A stretch of DNA of 64,000 bases from Aneurinibacillus thermoaerophilus (GCF_900099925.1 NZ_FNDE01000005.1:1-64000), one strand, 5' to 3'. Positions 33,591 through 44,117 are shown, counted from the stretch's first letter. Numbers and translations are program-made. Notes: generated by a model from the letters alone, not told the origin.

Positions 33591-35078
33591 ATGAGCCAAT
33601 CTCCATTGCAAGTAAACGAAATGATCGAACCGGTAACCGATACTTCCAGCCAGTTGCATCGCGGATTAAGAGCGCGGCATTTGACCATGATTGCCATCGG
33701 TGGTTCAATCGGAACCGGCCTCTTCTTGGCAAGCGGTGCAACCATTCACTCAGCCGGCCCCGGCGGCGCGCTCGTCGCGTACCTAGCTATTAGCATTATG
33801 GTCTACTTTTTAATGACGAGCCTTGGTGAGATGGCTACATTTTTACCAGTATCTGGTTCTTTTAGCAGCTATGCATCCAGATTTGTCGATCCGGCGCTTG
33901 GCTTCGCACTTGGTTGGAACTACTGGTATAACTGGGCCGTGACCATCGCGGTAGAAATCTCGGCCGGGGCTCTTATCATGAAGTTCTGGTTTCCTGATAG
34001 CTCTTCGCTTCTCTGGAGCGTCCTCTTCCTCGGTATCATGTTTGGCCTTAACTATTTATCGGTCAAAGGATACGGGGAAGGCGAATACTGGTTCGCATTA
34101 ATCAAAGTTATTTCCATTCTCGCTTTTATTATTGTCGGTATCAGTATGATTTTCGGCATTATGGGAGGGGAAGCGGTCGGATTCAAAAACTTCACCGTAG
34201 GGGACGCCCCGTTCCACGGCGGATTTATGGCCATATTCAGCGTCTTTATAATCGCAGGCTTCTCTTTCCAGGGCACCGAGCTGGTCGGCATCGCGGCAGG
34301 GGAAAGCGAAAAACCAGGGAAAAACGTACCAAGAGCCATCAAACAAGTATTTTGGCGAATTCTTTTATTTTACATTTTGGCTATTCTGATCATTGGCCTG
34401 ATGATTCCATACACGGATGAACGTCTCATCAATTCTGATATTGAAAATATTGCTGTAAGCCCTTTCACTCTAGTGTTTGAAAAGGCGGGACTGGCATTTG
34501 CGGCTTCAGTTATGAACGCCATTATTCTGACCGCCGTCCTTTCAGCGGGCAACTCCGGCATGTACGCCTGTACGAGGATGCTATGGATGCTGGCCAAGGA
34601 AGGTAAGGCACCGAAATTCCTTGGCAAAGTAAATAAACGCGGCATTCCTGTCAATGCTCTCTACATAACGTCGCTTGTGGGCATGTTAGCGTTCTTGTCC
34701 TCGCTGTTTGGTGACGGTACCGTGTACATCTGGTTGCTGAACGCGAGCGGTATGTCCGGATTTATCGCCTGGGTTGGCATCGCAATCTGTCATTACCGCT
34801 TTCGCAGGGCATACGTGGCTCAGGGAGGAGATATAAACGCGCTTCCTTACAAAGCGAAATGGTTCCCGTTCGGTCCGCTCTTCGCCCTTGTGCTCTGTAT
34901 TATCATCATTCTCGGCCAGAACTACGGCGCGTTTATGGAGGAGAAAATCGACTGGAATGGCGTGCTCGTTTCCTATATCGGTCTGCCATTGTTTCTCATT
35001 CTCTGGCTGGGATATAAGTTTATTAAGAAAACAAAAGTCATTCCTTTGCATGAGTGCGATTTTAGCCGCGATCAATAA
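33591..35078 (+). CDS. lysP: Lysine-type amino acid permease LysP
   Basis: APC-superfamily amino acid:proton symporter, 495 residues and 12 hydrophobic segments. Strong resemblance to E. coli LysP along the length: LRARHLTMIAIGGSIGTG near the start, PVSGSFSSYASRFVDPALG, ALGWNYWYNWAVTIA, GFSFQGTELVGIAAGESE, LSAGNSGMYACTRMLWMLA and HYRFRRAYVAQGGD. The ATG has AGGTGG upstream. A terminator follows at 35098. Close relatives take other basic amino acids, so lysine is likely rather than proven. Confidence 0.88.
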   Translation: MSQSPLQVNEMIEPVTDTSSQLHRGLRARHLTMIAIGGSIGTGLFLASGATIHSAGPGGALVAYLAISIMVYFLMTSLGEMATFLPVSGSFSSYASRFVDPALGFALGWNYWYNWAVTIAVEISAGALIMKFWFPDSSSLLWSVLFLGIMFGLNYLSVKGYGEGEYWFALIKVISILAFIIVGISMIFGIMGGEAVGFKNFTVGDAPFHGGFMAIFSVFIIAGFSFQGTELVGIAAGESEKPGKNVPRAIKQVFWRILLFYILAILIIGLMIPYTDERLINSDIENIAVSPFTLVFEKAGLAFAASVMNAIILTAVLSAGNSGMYACTRMLWMLAKEGKAPKFLGKVNKRGIPVNALYITSLVGMLAFLSSLFGDGTVYIWLLNASGMSGFIAWVGIAICHYRFRRAYVAQGGDINALPYKAKWFPFGPLFALVLCIIIILGQNYGAFMEEKIDWNGVLVSYIGLPLFLILWLGYKFIKKTKVIPLHECDFSRDQ

Positions 35079-35097
35079 GCTTGACGTACAAAAAGAT

Positions 35098-35121
35098 AGC
35101 CCGGCACATAGCCGGGCTTTG
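35098..35121 (+). terminator. Terminator after lysP
   Basis: AGCCCGGC pairs with GCCGGGCT around a 5-base loop; only a short T-run (TTTG) follows. Confidence 0.7.
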
Positions 35122-35224
35122 TACTAGCGCAAAAAAGCGACAATATGCCTCTTCCTCCTGTGTGGTCTCGCGGAAAGTCAACATAAGCCCAGGAAGAAGA
35201 GGGATATTTGTCAACAGACCGAAG

Positions 35225-35356
35225 TTATGTAGCCGGAGCATTCGGCCCCTCCAGCTTCTTATCCCCGTAACCCGGTGCTCTTTCCGTATCCTTTTCTTTA
35301 TCCGCCTGCTTCATTCTCTGTTCTGTGCTTTGATTTTTCGTTTCTTGATCCTTCAT
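35225..35356 (-). CDS. Small charged protein, 43 residues
   Basis: ATG at 35356 with AAGGAAAGGG about 10 bases upstream; stop at 35225. The product starts MKDQETKNQSTEQRMKQADK and continues KEKDTERAPGYGDKKLEG, ending GPNAPAT. It is very hydrophilic, lysine/glutamate-rich, and lacks cysteine and aromatic residues apart from one tyrosine. I do not recognise a family. Such composition is common among small stress or spore-associated proteins of Bacillales, but that is only a resemblance. Confidence 0.6.
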   Translation of the reverse strand: MKDQETKNQSTEQRMKQADKEKDTERAPGYGDKKLEGPNAPAT

Positions 35357-35479
35357 AACTTTGTAACCCTTTCCTTATTATCAATTATGATTTGCATGTA
35401 TATTTTTTGTTAGAAGCAGAGAAAGAAACACGGAAAATTTTTACGTTAGATTGTACAACGCGGGAAAACACTTCTTAAA

Positions 35480-35926
35480 TTATGCTATTACAACATCGGC
35501 CTCCACAAGCACTTCCACATTTCCTTGGACAGCTTTGGAAACCATGCACGCTTTTTCGGCGCGTTCAGCCAGCACAACTACGGTCTCGATCTGCTCTTCT
35601 GCAGCTTCCGCTTCCAACGTAATGCGGGGACGGTGGATAATTTTTTGAAAACGCGGGCTGCTGCCCTCCATGATCACGATTCCTTCTGACTCCAAATGCA
35701 AATCCGATACGCCAATTCCCCTGTTTTGGAGAATGGCTGCCAGCGTAATCAAATAGCAGGTCGCCGCCGCGCCGATCAGCATCTCATCAGGATTCGTGCC
35801 AACACCTGGACCGTTCATCTCTTTTGGAACGGAAATCGGCGCTTGCAGGTTGCCCACGGAAATGCGCCCTTCTCCGTCCCGTCCTCCTTTCCAATCTGCC
35901 TTCAAATAAAAATGGTGTTCCGCCAT
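35480..35926 (-). CDS. OsmC-family peroxiredoxin-like protein
   Basis: OsmC/Ohr superfamily thiol peroxidase, 148 residues. Two family cysteines are present: one in IGAAATCYLITLAAIL (about residue 57) and one in AERAEKACMVSKAV (about 128). The N-terminal FYLKADWKGGRDGEG and PEEMLIG-like TNPDEMLIG fit the family. It would reduce organic peroxides or act on other electrophiles. GGGGGGATGGG precedes the ATG. A single gene. Confidence 0.92.
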   Translation of the reverse strand: MAEHHFYLKADWKGGRDGEGRISVGNLQAPISVPKEMNGPGVGTNPDEMLIGAAATCYLITLAAILQNRGIGVSDLHLESEGIVIMEGSSPRFQKIIHRPRITLEAEAAEEQIETVVVLAERAEKACMVSKAVQGNVEVLVEADVVIA

Positions 35927-36102
35927 AGTCCCATCCCCCCCTTTAAAAATAAACCAGCGATTTTTTCTGCCTATTCGCTTTCACATCCACAATCCGCATA
36001 TAAAAAGTATTAATTATGATATTCATTCGCTGTGGTAGTCAAAATTCCTTTTTCTTTCTATTTTTTATTTATGTGGCCTGGCGCTGTAAAATAAAAGCCT
36101 CA

Positions 36103-37680
36103 TCAGTGGATCAACCGTAAAATCCAATCCTTCATATCCACAATCCGCAAATGTTTTGGGGAAAGATCCGTACCGCTGACAATAAGGGGCACAAGGGAAT
36201 CCTGTTCGTGCAACGAACCATGCCCGGCCCCATTAATGTGCGTATGAATACTCGGCCCCGTCAATTCGCACCCTGGTCTAGCTGTTAGTATAAGATAGCG
36301 CCCCGGATGTGAATGCAGGGCACCATATAATCTAGCCAGGCCATCAGGATAGCTGCCATATGCGATTCGGTTTCCTGTTACAGATAGATCCAGAACGGAA
36401 GCATCTCCTTGCATAGACCACGTCTGTCCATACGTATCAATGTACCGACCGTTCCGCCGGTAGAAAAAACCCCCTTCTTTTCCTCCGTTTACGATCCGAA
36501 TGAAAGAACCTTCTTTCCAGGCAATCACATCGATCCGTTTATCCTTTTGCAGGGAACGGGCAATTTCGGACAGGGACAACCGCTCATCCAGCGCATAAAC
36601 ATACGCCATTCTCTCATTAAAACCAAGCACGATTTGATCCGTTTTCCGAGCTGGCTTTCCTTCCTCTGCAATCCGATAAGAAGACAAAAGGGAAGGCAAA
36701 TCGATCAATGCCTCTTTCCGTTCGCCGCCGATCGACGTTTGTCCACTGTCGCCCATAACAATCCAAATCGCCTCTTTGAGCGCTGTCTCCCACGATCCAT
36801 ACGCCGCAAATATCTCCTGTATCTGTCGATCAGCCCTCTCAATCTCTCTGGTAACTGTGATTCCCTTTTTATGGATGGCCTGATCCAACTCAGGAAAATA
36901 AGCGATGGTAAAAGCGGGAAGCTTTCTCTTTTGAATTAGGTACTTGATCTCATCAGCAGCGAATTTGTTATTAAATCCGAACTTTTTCCAAGCATGATGG
37001 TAGCGACTATCCGGCTCAATTTGCGATAGCACGCCTAGCGAGAACCATTCCGGCCCAAACGTTTTCAAACGGGCAGGAAATGTTTTATCTACCGGAATCA
37101 TTGCAGATGTATGTAATATATGAGGCGTCTTGCCTCTATAAATAAGCGCATTAACAGAGGCGGACGCTTTTCCTTTGGCAGCCAGCTCTTCATGGATCGT
37201 TTTAACATTGCGGCTTAGATGAACATTATTTAAATTATACAGGCTGTCATACAACATTTGTCCAAGCCCCGTCTTCAACGTTTCCCTTATTCCCCCGCTA
37301 CCGTAATTGACGATACGGTTCTCGGCTGCGTCATACCAGACAAGTCCGGGCACGCGATGCAGGTCAGGATATGTTCCGGTTAAAAGCGTCGCGTCAATCG
37401 TAACGGACATGGTGGGAAAAGAACTTACCATTTTGGGAAAATACCGTCCATGCTTGAGCAAAAACGCGAGCGCAGGAGCGCGTCCGTCCCTGATCACTTC
37501 CTGTAGCGGCTTGTGCATCAATGAATCAATCATGAGCAGAATGACAGGTTTCTCCACAGGCGAAGAGGATTTCATTTTTATATCGATTGGGTTCGGAAGA
37601 CGAAAAAAAAGATTCCATCCTCCTGCAAGCGCAGTCAGCATGACAACAATAGCAATGGTCAAATATCGTTTACCCTTCAT
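36103..37680 (-). CDS. Type I phosphodiesterase / alkaline phosphatase-superfamily protein
   Basis: Membrane-anchored or secreted hydrolase of 525 residues. An N-terminal hydrophobic segment (LTIAIVVMLTALAGGWNLF) precedes the metal-binding core: VILLMIDSLMH (first metal Asp), SSFPTMSVTIDATLLTGTYP (nucleophile Thr/Ser), YFPELDQAIHKKG (metal site) and IWIVMGDSGQ (Asp), then HINGAGHGS (His). It resembles Bacillus nucleotide pyrophosphatase/phosphodiesterase-type proteins (PF01663). The substrate is not apparent. It stands alone, downstream of the gerA operon in the same direction. Confidence 0.9.
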   Translation of the reverse strand: MKGKRYLTIAIVVMLTALAGGWNLFFRLPNPIDIKMKSSSPVEKPVILLMIDSLMHKPLQEVIRDGRAPALAFLLKHGRYFPKMVSSFPTMSVTIDATLLTGTYPDLHRVPGLVWYDAAENRIVNYGSGGIRETLKTGLGQMLYDSLYNLNNVHLSRNVKTIHEELAAKGKASASVNALIYRGKTPHILHTSAMIPVDKTFPARLKTFGPEWFSLGVLSQIEPDSRYHHAWKKFGFNNKFAADEIKYLIQKRKLPAFTIAYFPELDQAIHKKGITVTREIERADRQIQEIFAAYGSWETALKEAIWIVMGDSGQTSIGGERKEALIDLPSLLSSYRIAEEGKPARKTDQIVLGFNERMAYVYALDERLSLSEIARSLQKDKRIDVIAWKEGSFIRIVNGGKEGGFFYRRNGRYIDTYGQTWSMQGDASVLDLSVTGNRIAYGSYPDGLARLYGALHSHPGRYLILTARPGCELTGPSIHTHINGAGHGSLHEQDSLVPLIVSGTDLSPKHLRIVDMKDWILRLIH

Positions 37681-37864
37681 TGCTTATCCCCTATTCCAGC
37701 GCCGCCTCGGTTTGAGGAAACCGTCCAGCCGTTCATATTCCGGTTTTGCTGTCGCGGCATTTCTTTATTCCTTTGGTTCGCTTCTGGCAATGGATAATCT
37801 TAAGCTTCCACAGAAAAACGATATTATACATTCACCCGCTCATCGCCAGCTGAATGACTTTGTA

Positions 37865-39064
37865 TTACATCTTCGTTCCTCTCGTTCCGAATTCGCTGAT
37901 TTGCACTTTCACGTTAATATCTACAGGTATTTTGCTAAAATGTTTATCCCAGTCTTTTTTGACTTCCTTCCAAACTTTGGGGTAGTAGATACTGAGCTGT
38001 TTGCCAAATCCGGCCACATCAACTTTAAACTTCTTCTGTGTTTTTGTCAGCGCCTTCTGAGTTAAACGTTTAATTTCCATCTCTGCTGCCTTCTCGGCTC
38101 TTTTTATTAAGTTTTCTTTGAAAGCATTTCCCGGCTCCAACCAGTCTTCACGAAGTGACCCTTCCGTCTCGATGTCTACGGTGAAAGAGATGTTATTTCC
38201 CTGCACTTTCGGCTTAATCCTGCTTCTCATTTTTCCTACTTCATACACCATGGTTTTTCCTGTTTTTTGGTCTGTTCCTTTCACAATGCCTGCTTTTCCT
38301 TTTCCGCTCATCCAGTTTAGCCCTTCCATTTCGTCCTCACCCAGCCAACCGACCATTTTGTGGGTTTTTCCGTTTATTACGGTGGCTCCGGCTACTTTTG
38401 TTCCCGTTTTGGAGGTGACTACACGCTGCATAACAAAGCTGGTTTCCGACGTTAGTTTTTCCGACATGTCACCCAGTGTCATTTCGGGTGCCATCCGCAG
38501 GGTTTTCTTGGTGTTTTCAATCATTTTCGCCATTTTTAAGGCTGGATTAGCCATAATCGGTGGCTTTTTTTCGAACGTTTCCCGTGCTTTTCCTTTCGCG
38601 ATAAGCATTTTGATCGTCCGTCTTGATTCAGGATTGCGAAGGAAAAAATTGATAATATCGCGTAAATCAGTAGAACGAGCTATCTCTTCGCTAATGACGA
38701 TCACTTTTAGATGCTCATAGTTTGGGGGACGTGCTACGCGGGTTGACAGCTCTCGGACAATTTCAAAGATGGTTTCGCCTTCATTGACAACGTTGGAATA
38801 CGGCTTATTCTTTCCCGTTCTGGTTTTTCCTTCCACTTCTTGTGGTATGATAAAATGGTGAACCATCAAAATATGCTTACGTTCCTTTGCTTGTCCCTTT
38901 AACTCTTCCTTTTCCTGTTTTTTCGCTGCTTTCGTTGCAGATTCGTCAATAGCGACTCCAAGCACGATACCAATGTCTTCAAGTTCTACCCGATCCCAGC
39001 AACCTGTTATCATGATGAGGGAGAGGAGAAGAGAGAACATGAATGTCCTTTTAGTTTTTTTCAT
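37865..39064 (-). CDS. gerAC: Germinant receptor C subunit (lipoprotein)
   Basis: C subunit of a GerA-type nutrient receptor in the spore inner membrane, 399 residues. ATG at 39064 (AAGGAGGGGG upstream). Lipobox in LIMITGC, then WDRVELEDIGIVLGVAID, the family start; later EIVRELSTRVARPPNYEHLKV and a C-terminal GerAC domain ending KISEFGTRG-like. It overlaps the end of gerAB by 14 bases. Order AA-AB-AC is the usual one; the specific amino-acid or sugar signal cannot be predicted. Confidence 0.94.
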   Translation of the reverse strand: MKKTKRTFMFSLLLSLIMITGCWDRVELEDIGIVLGVAIDESATKAAKKQEKEELKGQAKERKHILMVHHFIIPQEVEGKTRTGKNKPYSNVVNEGETIFEIVRELSTRVARPPNYEHLKVIVISEEIARSTDLRDIINFFLRNPESRRTIKMLIAKGKARETFEKKPPIMANPALKMAKMIENTKKTLRMAPEMTLGDMSEKLTSETSFVMQRVVTSKTGTKVAGATVINGKTHKMVGWLGEDEMEGLNWMSGKGKAGIVKGTDQKTGKTMVYEVGKMRSRIKPKVQGNNISFTVDIETEGSLREDWLEPGNAFKENLIKRAEKAAEMEIKRLTQKALTKTQKKFKVDVAGFGKQLSIYYPKVWKEVKKDWDKHFSKIPVDINVKVQISEFGTRGTKM

Positions 39065-40151
39065 GATTCCCCCTCCTTGCTTTAGCCACAAGCCATAAGA
39101 AGATTGGAATAATCATAGTAAAGAATATTGCTAAATATCCCATAAACTCGCCCAGTTTAAAAGTGGCGTTTAAATCTTTCGGATACATAGCGATAATGTA
39201 GATGGCCGGTAACACTCCAAAAACAAAATAATACATGTTTTTTTGGAAAAGTTGTCCCAAACCCAGACTGGCTGCATAATGATAAGGGACAAAAGTTGTA
39301 TAGATGGCCATAATCCAGACAATCACCAGAAAAGAGTCAAAACGTTCGAAAAAAGCGCCGGGAAACTCGATATCTTTCGCCAGCGTCATGGTCGGCCATG
39401 TCAGCGTCTTCAGCTCCTCTACCGTAAAGATACCAATGGCCACCACGACCACCGATATATATAAAACGATTATCGTACTAATTGCCGTAATAGTTGATCT
39501 TACGGCCTTGTTTGGCTCTGTCATGAATGCGGTCACAATGAACATGATTTCAAATCCCGTGAAAGAAAAGGCGGTATTTTTTACCCCTTCCCATACAGGC
39601 GTGAACCCTTCACTTAGCAGTGGACGAAGATTGTCCAGTTCAAAATGGCTAAAACTTAACGTCAAAGTTAAAAAAAGAATCAGGACGATAGGGAGGGTAA
39701 ACAATTCGCACAGCCGTGCGATCGGATTGATGCCCCCCACTGTTAGATAAGTGGCTACACTCATAAATACAATGATTACCACTTCAATCGGTGTTTTTTC
39801 TAACACAAAGACATGGATGACTTCCCCTAAAATCCGCACTACGTATCCACAGACAAAAATACAATAGACAATCAGGAGCACGTTAAGAATCGTACCAATA
39901 AACTTTCCGGTAAGAGCTTGACTGTACTGATAGAAAGTGTACTCGGGAAATAGGAGGCTTACTTTTGTGATCATATACCCGGCAAACAAGGAAATAAGGC
40001 CACCTAAAAGCAGAGAAATCCAGGCATCCGCTGTTCCGGCAGCATCCAATACTCTGCGGGGCAGCGTAAGAATGCCTGTTGCTAACATGGTATTGGCTAC
40101 GACGATAGTAGCCTGTGTCTGCGTGATTCGATCTTTCGGATGGCTAATCAT
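39051..40151 (-). CDS. gerAB: Germinant receptor B subunit (permease-like)
   Basis: GerAB-family spore permease of 366 residues with about ten membrane segments, related to APC amino acid transporters and thought to bind the germinant. Family marks: the N-terminal TQATIVVANTMLATGILTLP and the central NTAFSFTGFEIMFIV. Starts 20 bases after gerAA, ends inside gerAC. Confidence 0.94.
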   Translation of the reverse strand: MISHPKDRITQTQATIVVANTMLATGILTLPRRVLDAAGTADAWISLLLGGLISLFAGYMITKVSLLFPEYTFYQYSQALTGKFIGTILNVLLIVYCIFVCGYVVRILGEVIHVFVLEKTPIEVVIIVFMSVATYLTVGGINPIARLCELFTLPIVLILFLTLTLSFSHFELDNLRPLLSEGFTPVWEGVKNTAFSFTGFEIMFIVTAFMTEPNKAVRSTITAISTIIVLYISVVVVAIGIFTVEELKTLTWPTMTLAKDIEFPGAFFERFDSFLVIVWIMAIYTTFVPYHYAASLGLGQLFQKNMYYFVFGVLPAIYIIAMYPKDLNATFKLGEFMGYLAIFFTMIIPIFLWLVAKARRGNHEKN

Positions 40152-40171
40152 GAAAGGCCTCCTTCTCCTGT

Positions 40172-41721
40172 TTATTGCCGTTTGCGATCTTGCGTTTTGT
40201 TCATTTCCGGTCGCTGCTTCATCATCATCAGAGGGGCTCTAATCACCATATCTTTCCAATCCTTTGGCCGATAAGGGGTAAAAGAAGCCGTGTAATGAAC
40301 GCCAAAGCTTTTCAATTTTACAAGATGAGCATTAATCAGAATGAAAAACAAAATAACACCGTACAGACCAAGCACAGCAGCCGACATCATCATTCCGAAG
40401 CGGAGCATCCGAATCGCAATCCCAGCCCCATATTGGGGAAAAGCGAAGGATGAGATGGCGGTTAAGGCAACGACAATAACCATGATCGGGCTTACAATTC
40501 CGGCTTCCACCGCTGCTTGACCAATAACGAGCCCTCCTACGATGCCGACAGCCTGTCCTACCGGTTTGGGTAGGCGAACCCCGGCTTCCCGCAAAATTTC
40601 AATGATAACTTCCATCATCAACGCTTCAATAAGAGAAGGAAAGGGAACCCCCTCTCTTGTTGCAGCAATGGAGATCGCTAACTTTGTTGGAATAAGCCCC
40701 TGGTTATATGAAATTAAAGAAATGTATAAGGCAGGGAGAAACAAGGCAGTAAAAGTGGCACCATATCGCATAGCCCGAATTAAAGAGCCAGGCAACCAGC
40801 GCTCATAGTAATCTTCTGGTGAACTCATAAGCATAGAAAATGTAACTGGTACGATAAGAGCGAAGGGAGTACCGTCCAATAGAAGAGCTACACGTCCTTC
40901 CATTAATGCACTCATCACCCGATCGGGTCTTTCCGTGTTTTGTACTTGAGGAAAAGGGGAAAGGTAATTATCCTCAATTAATTGTTCAACATACCCTGAT
41001 TCCGGAACATCATCAATATTGATCCTTTCCACCCTTCTTTTTACTTCCGCTACTAACTCCTCATTAGCGATTCCTTTTATATAAACAATCGCTAAATCTT
41101 TTTTTGCACGTTGGCCTACTTTGTAAACAACCATTGTGAAATTTGGATCTTTGATTCGCCGCCGAAGCATCGCCGTATTGTTGCGAAGCGTTTCCACAAA
41201 ACCGTCCCGCGGTCCCCGTACAAGCGATTCGGTAACCGGTTCATCGATGGAACGACCCTCCCAGCCGGTTATGCCGAGAATGAAACCACTGTCTATTCCA
41301 TCAATGAACAAAAGCGCATTTCCGGAAAGTACCTCAAGAATACAATCGTTCAGGTTATGTGCCTCTTTTATTTCCGCTATCGGAATGCCAGAATTTATCA
41401 CCCAATTTTTTATGTGTGCTGCTCCATCAGAAAGTTGTTTTGCCTTTTCTGCTGCTGTAGGCTCTTGCATTAAAGGTTTCATGATTTGTTCGTGCAAAGC
41501 TGTCTTATCTACTAAACCATCAATATAAACAATAGCTGCTTTCCATAATGTGCCACAAAAGGAAAACTGGCGAAAAATTACATCAGGACTATGTCCAATT
41601 TGCTCTCTTACTACTTGTAGGTTGCGCTGTAAACTGCTTGTCAACGGACGTACCTCGCTCGGATGACTGGCAGCAGAAGAAGTTTGGCTTTTTTTTTACG
41701 TGAATTCAACCACTTAAACAT
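40172..41721 (-). CDS. gerAA: Germinant receptor A subunit, N-terminus out of frame at A9
   Basis: GerAA/SpoVAF-family membrane protein, about 515 residues if complete. Soluble N-terminal half (FFCGTLWKAAIVYIDGLVDK-like, ALLFIDGIDSGFILGITGWE), then a C-terminal membrane half with PTKLAISIAATREGVPFPS and EAGVRLPKPVGQAVGIVGGL. The main open frame begins at TTG 41644, but a strong GGAGG site precedes an ATG at 41721 that opens in another frame: MFKWLNSRKKK. After nine A (41689-41697) the main frame continues KSQTSSAASHPSEVRPL. Together these look like an ordinary GerAA start split by a -1 shift (one missing A). Slippage, phase variation or a sequence error are all possible. Confidence 0.88.
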
Positions 41722-41739
41722 AACAAAATCCTCCGTTTT

Positions 41740-41853
41740 TTATCCGCGTAGCCACTTAAATAGGCTAAAGATACCGAATGGGACAAGAAAAGATACCAGG
41801 GCTCCGATCAATATATCCCAAGTTGGTAAATAAGAAAGAATGGTTTTTAACAC
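41740..41853 (-). CDS. Small single-span membrane protein upstream of gerAA
   Basis: A 37-residue product from GTG at 41853, with AAAGGA 9 bases upstream. It starts MLKTILSYLPTWDILIGALV and ends with FSLFKWLRG, giving one membrane helix and a basic tail. It ends 18 bases before the gerAA ATG. Some gerA-type operons have small D subunits, usually with two helices, so it could be a short relative; it could also be a remnant or leader peptide. Confidence 0.5.
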   Translation of the reverse strand: MLKTILSYLPTWDILIGALVSFLVPFGIFSLFKWLRG

Positions 41854-41930
41854 TGTTGATAATCCTTTACCACTTTTTTTGTATTTTGCTGTATTTATGA
41901 TTTTTTTATTCTTCAAACAATCAATCCCAC

Positions 41931-41966
41931 AAAAAAAGACTGCCACCCCCGTACAGCTGACAGTCC
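41931..41966 (-). terminator. Terminator of lutABC
   Basis: On the minus strand GACTGTCA pairs with TGGCAGTC (one G-U) and is followed by seven T. Confidence 0.88.
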
Positions 41967-41976
41967 TCATTTGTTT

Positions 41977-42690
41977 CTATCGGTTTTCTACCACGATATA
42001 TGTGGCTTTTATCGGTCCGTGTACGCCGACAATCAAATTCATCTCAATATCCGCACTGTTGCTCGGACCGGAAATGAAATTGATGCATGAAGGAAACGTG
42101 CCTTTTTCTTGCGCCATCTCATGGATGCGCCGGGTCGCCTGCGTCATGCGCGGCACAATCGTACTCTTCGGAATAACCGCGATATAATACTTGGGCAAAA
42201 GGCTTACGACCCGCCCTTTCTCCCCGCTGTCAAATAGTACGACCGTTCCCGACTCGGCCAGTGTCATATCACTAAACGTAATTCCGATATCCGCTTTTTC
42301 CGCGGCGCGTATATTTTCCTCTCCTCGTTCCGGATTCCATACATACACATCAAGGTTTTTGTCTGCTTTCTGGCGATCGAAACATACATCGAGTCCGTAC
42401 TCTGCAAACCGTTGATCTTCCCATCTGATGATGGATTTCGCCCTGTAAAACGCAATCGTTTCTTCCATCACACGCGGAAGCGTTGCGCTTGTCGCCAGCT
42501 TCAGATCCGTGTGGATCCGAAGACACTGCTCTTTAAGTACATCAACAAGTTCTTCCATGGAACGATCCTTATATTTGCGCAACTGCGGACCATGCGTCCG
42601 GTCGGGCCGCACGACGCCGTCCGTCCGTCGTTCGCGTCCGAGTCTTACCGCAATCTGATTCAAAAACGCTTCACGGTTTCGGATGGTCAT
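41977..42690 (-). CDS. lutC: Lactate utilization protein LutC
   Basis: LUD-domain protein of 237 residues, third part of the LutABC lactate oxidation complex. Motifs: [18 protein letters not shown] and [20 protein letters not shown] with the final VHGP typical of the family. It has no cluster cysteines itself. It overlaps lutB by 4 bases and ends at a terminator. Confidence 0.95.
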   Translation of the reverse strand: MTIRNREAFLNQIAVRLGRERRTDGVVRPDRTHGPQLRKYKDRSMEELVDVLKEQCLRIHTDLKLATSATLPRVMEETIAFYRAKSIIRWEDQRFAEYGLDVCFDRQKADKNLDVYVWNPERGEENIRAAEKADIGITFSDMTLAESGTVVLFDSGEKGRVVSLLPKYYIAVIPKSTIVPRMTQATRRIHEMAQEKGTFPSCINFISGPSNSADIEMNLIVGVHGPIKATYIVVENR

Positions 42691-44117
42691 AACTTTTTCC
42701 CTTCTTTCTGCCGTTTTTCAAACCACTCTCTGAACGATTCGCGCGCCGGTGCCGGGAAATCCCGGATATCCGTCCATGGTTTGACCGGTTTCGGGCCTTC
42801 TTTGATAGTATCACCGTTCATGAACGGCCCCAAGACGAACGGCGCCGCTTTTTCGCCCATTGCAAACAACTTTGGCGAGCGCGCCGCCAGCCCGAATCCT
42901 TTCATGGCCAACTTTTCTCCAAACGATGAACGCCCCTCGTCCTCTACAATTTTGCGACGGTGTTTAATCAACAGTTCATGAAGTGGAATCCGCACCGGAC
43001 ATGCTTCCGTACAAGCCACGCACAAACTGGACGCATACGGAAGTTCCTTGTAATCATCGTATCCACCCAGCAAAGGGGAAAGCACGGCACCGATCGGGCC
43101 TGGGTAGATCGAACCGTACGAATGACCACCGATATGCCGGTATACGGGACAAACGTTAATGCAGGCAGCGCAGCGGATACAATGCAACACGCTCTGAAAC
43201 TCCGTGCCCAAAATGTTAGAACGGCCATTATCAATAATGACCAAATGAAATTCCTCCGGACCGTCCACCGCTTTTTCGCTTCGTGGGCCAGTTAATCCCG
43301 TCACATAGCTCGTTAATTTCTGTCCGACAGCGCTACGGCACAGAAGCGATACGAGAATGTCAAGCTCTTCCCATGTCGGTACGATACGTTCCATGCCCAT
43401 TACGGTAATTTGCGTCTTCGGTAGCGCTGTCACAAGCCGGGCATTGCCTTCATTCGTCACAAGCGTAATCGAACCTGACTCCGCCACCGCGAAATTACAT
43501 CCGGTAATCCCAATATCTGCTGTCAAAAACTCTTTGCGCAACTGTTCGCGCGCAAACCAGGCAAGCTCCTCCGGTTTCTCCGTCCGATCGTAGCCCCGCT
43601 TTTTCGCAAAAACATCCCGGATTTGTTCTTTGTTTTTATGAAGGGACGGAACGACGATATGAGACGGAGCATCATGGTCGTCCAACTGCAAAATGTATTC
43701 CGCTAGATCAGTCTCGATCACCTCGCAACCGATCGCCTCCAATGCAGCATTCATACTGATTTCTTCCGTCACCATCGATTTTGCTTTGACAACTTTTTTG
43801 CCGTTGCGCTTTTTGACCACATCAGTAATGTATTCGTTCGCTTCTTCAGCTGTCTGGGCGAAAAACACGTGGCCACCAGCCTTCTCGACGTTTTCGCTGA
43901 GCTGGTACAAATAATAATCCAGATTCTCCAGCGTATGGCGGCGAATATCTTCACCAAGCTTTCGCCACTCTTCCCAATCTCCCAATTCTTCGGCCGCCGT
44001 TAACCTCCGGCCGCGCAGCCGTTCCTGCGCGGAACTGACCGCACCACGCATGAATCCGTTTTCAATCCCCTGAGCAACCCGGCTAAAAAATTTGTCATTC
44101 CCGATTTTCATCGGCAT
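42687..44117 (-). CDS. lutB: Lactate utilization iron-sulfur protein LutB
   Basis: LutB, 476 residues from ATG at 44117 (AAGGGGGCGG upstream). It joins an N-terminal LUD domain ([19 protein letters not shown]) to a ferredoxin-like part with two [4Fe-4S] motifs, [14 protein letters not shown] and [13 protein letters not shown]. With LutA and LutC it oxidises L-lactate to pyruvate at the membrane. It overlaps lutA by 23 bases. Confidence 0.96.
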   Translation of the reverse strand: MPMKIGNDKFFSRVAQGIENGFMRGAVSSAQERLRGRRLTAAEELGDWEEWRKLGEDIRRHTLENLDYYLYQLSENVEKAGGHVFFAQTAEEANEYITDVVKKRNGKKVVKAKSMVTEEISMNAALEAIGCEVIETDLAEYILQLDDHDAPSHIVVPSLHKNKEQIRDVFAKKRGYDRTEKPEELAWFAREQLRKEFLTADIGITGCNFAVAESGSITLVTNEGNARLVTALPKTQITVMGMERIVPTWEELDILVSLLCRSAVGQKLTSYVTGLTGPRSEKAVDGPEEFHLVIIDNGRSNILGTEFQSVLHCIRCAACINVCPVYRHIGGHSYGSIYPGPIGAVLSPLLGGYDDYKELPYASSLCVACTEACPVRIPLHELLIKHRRKIVEDEGRSSFGEKLAMKGFGLAARSPKLFAMGEKAAPFVLGPFMNGDTIKEGPKPVKPWTDIRDFPAPARESFREWFEKRQKEGKKL

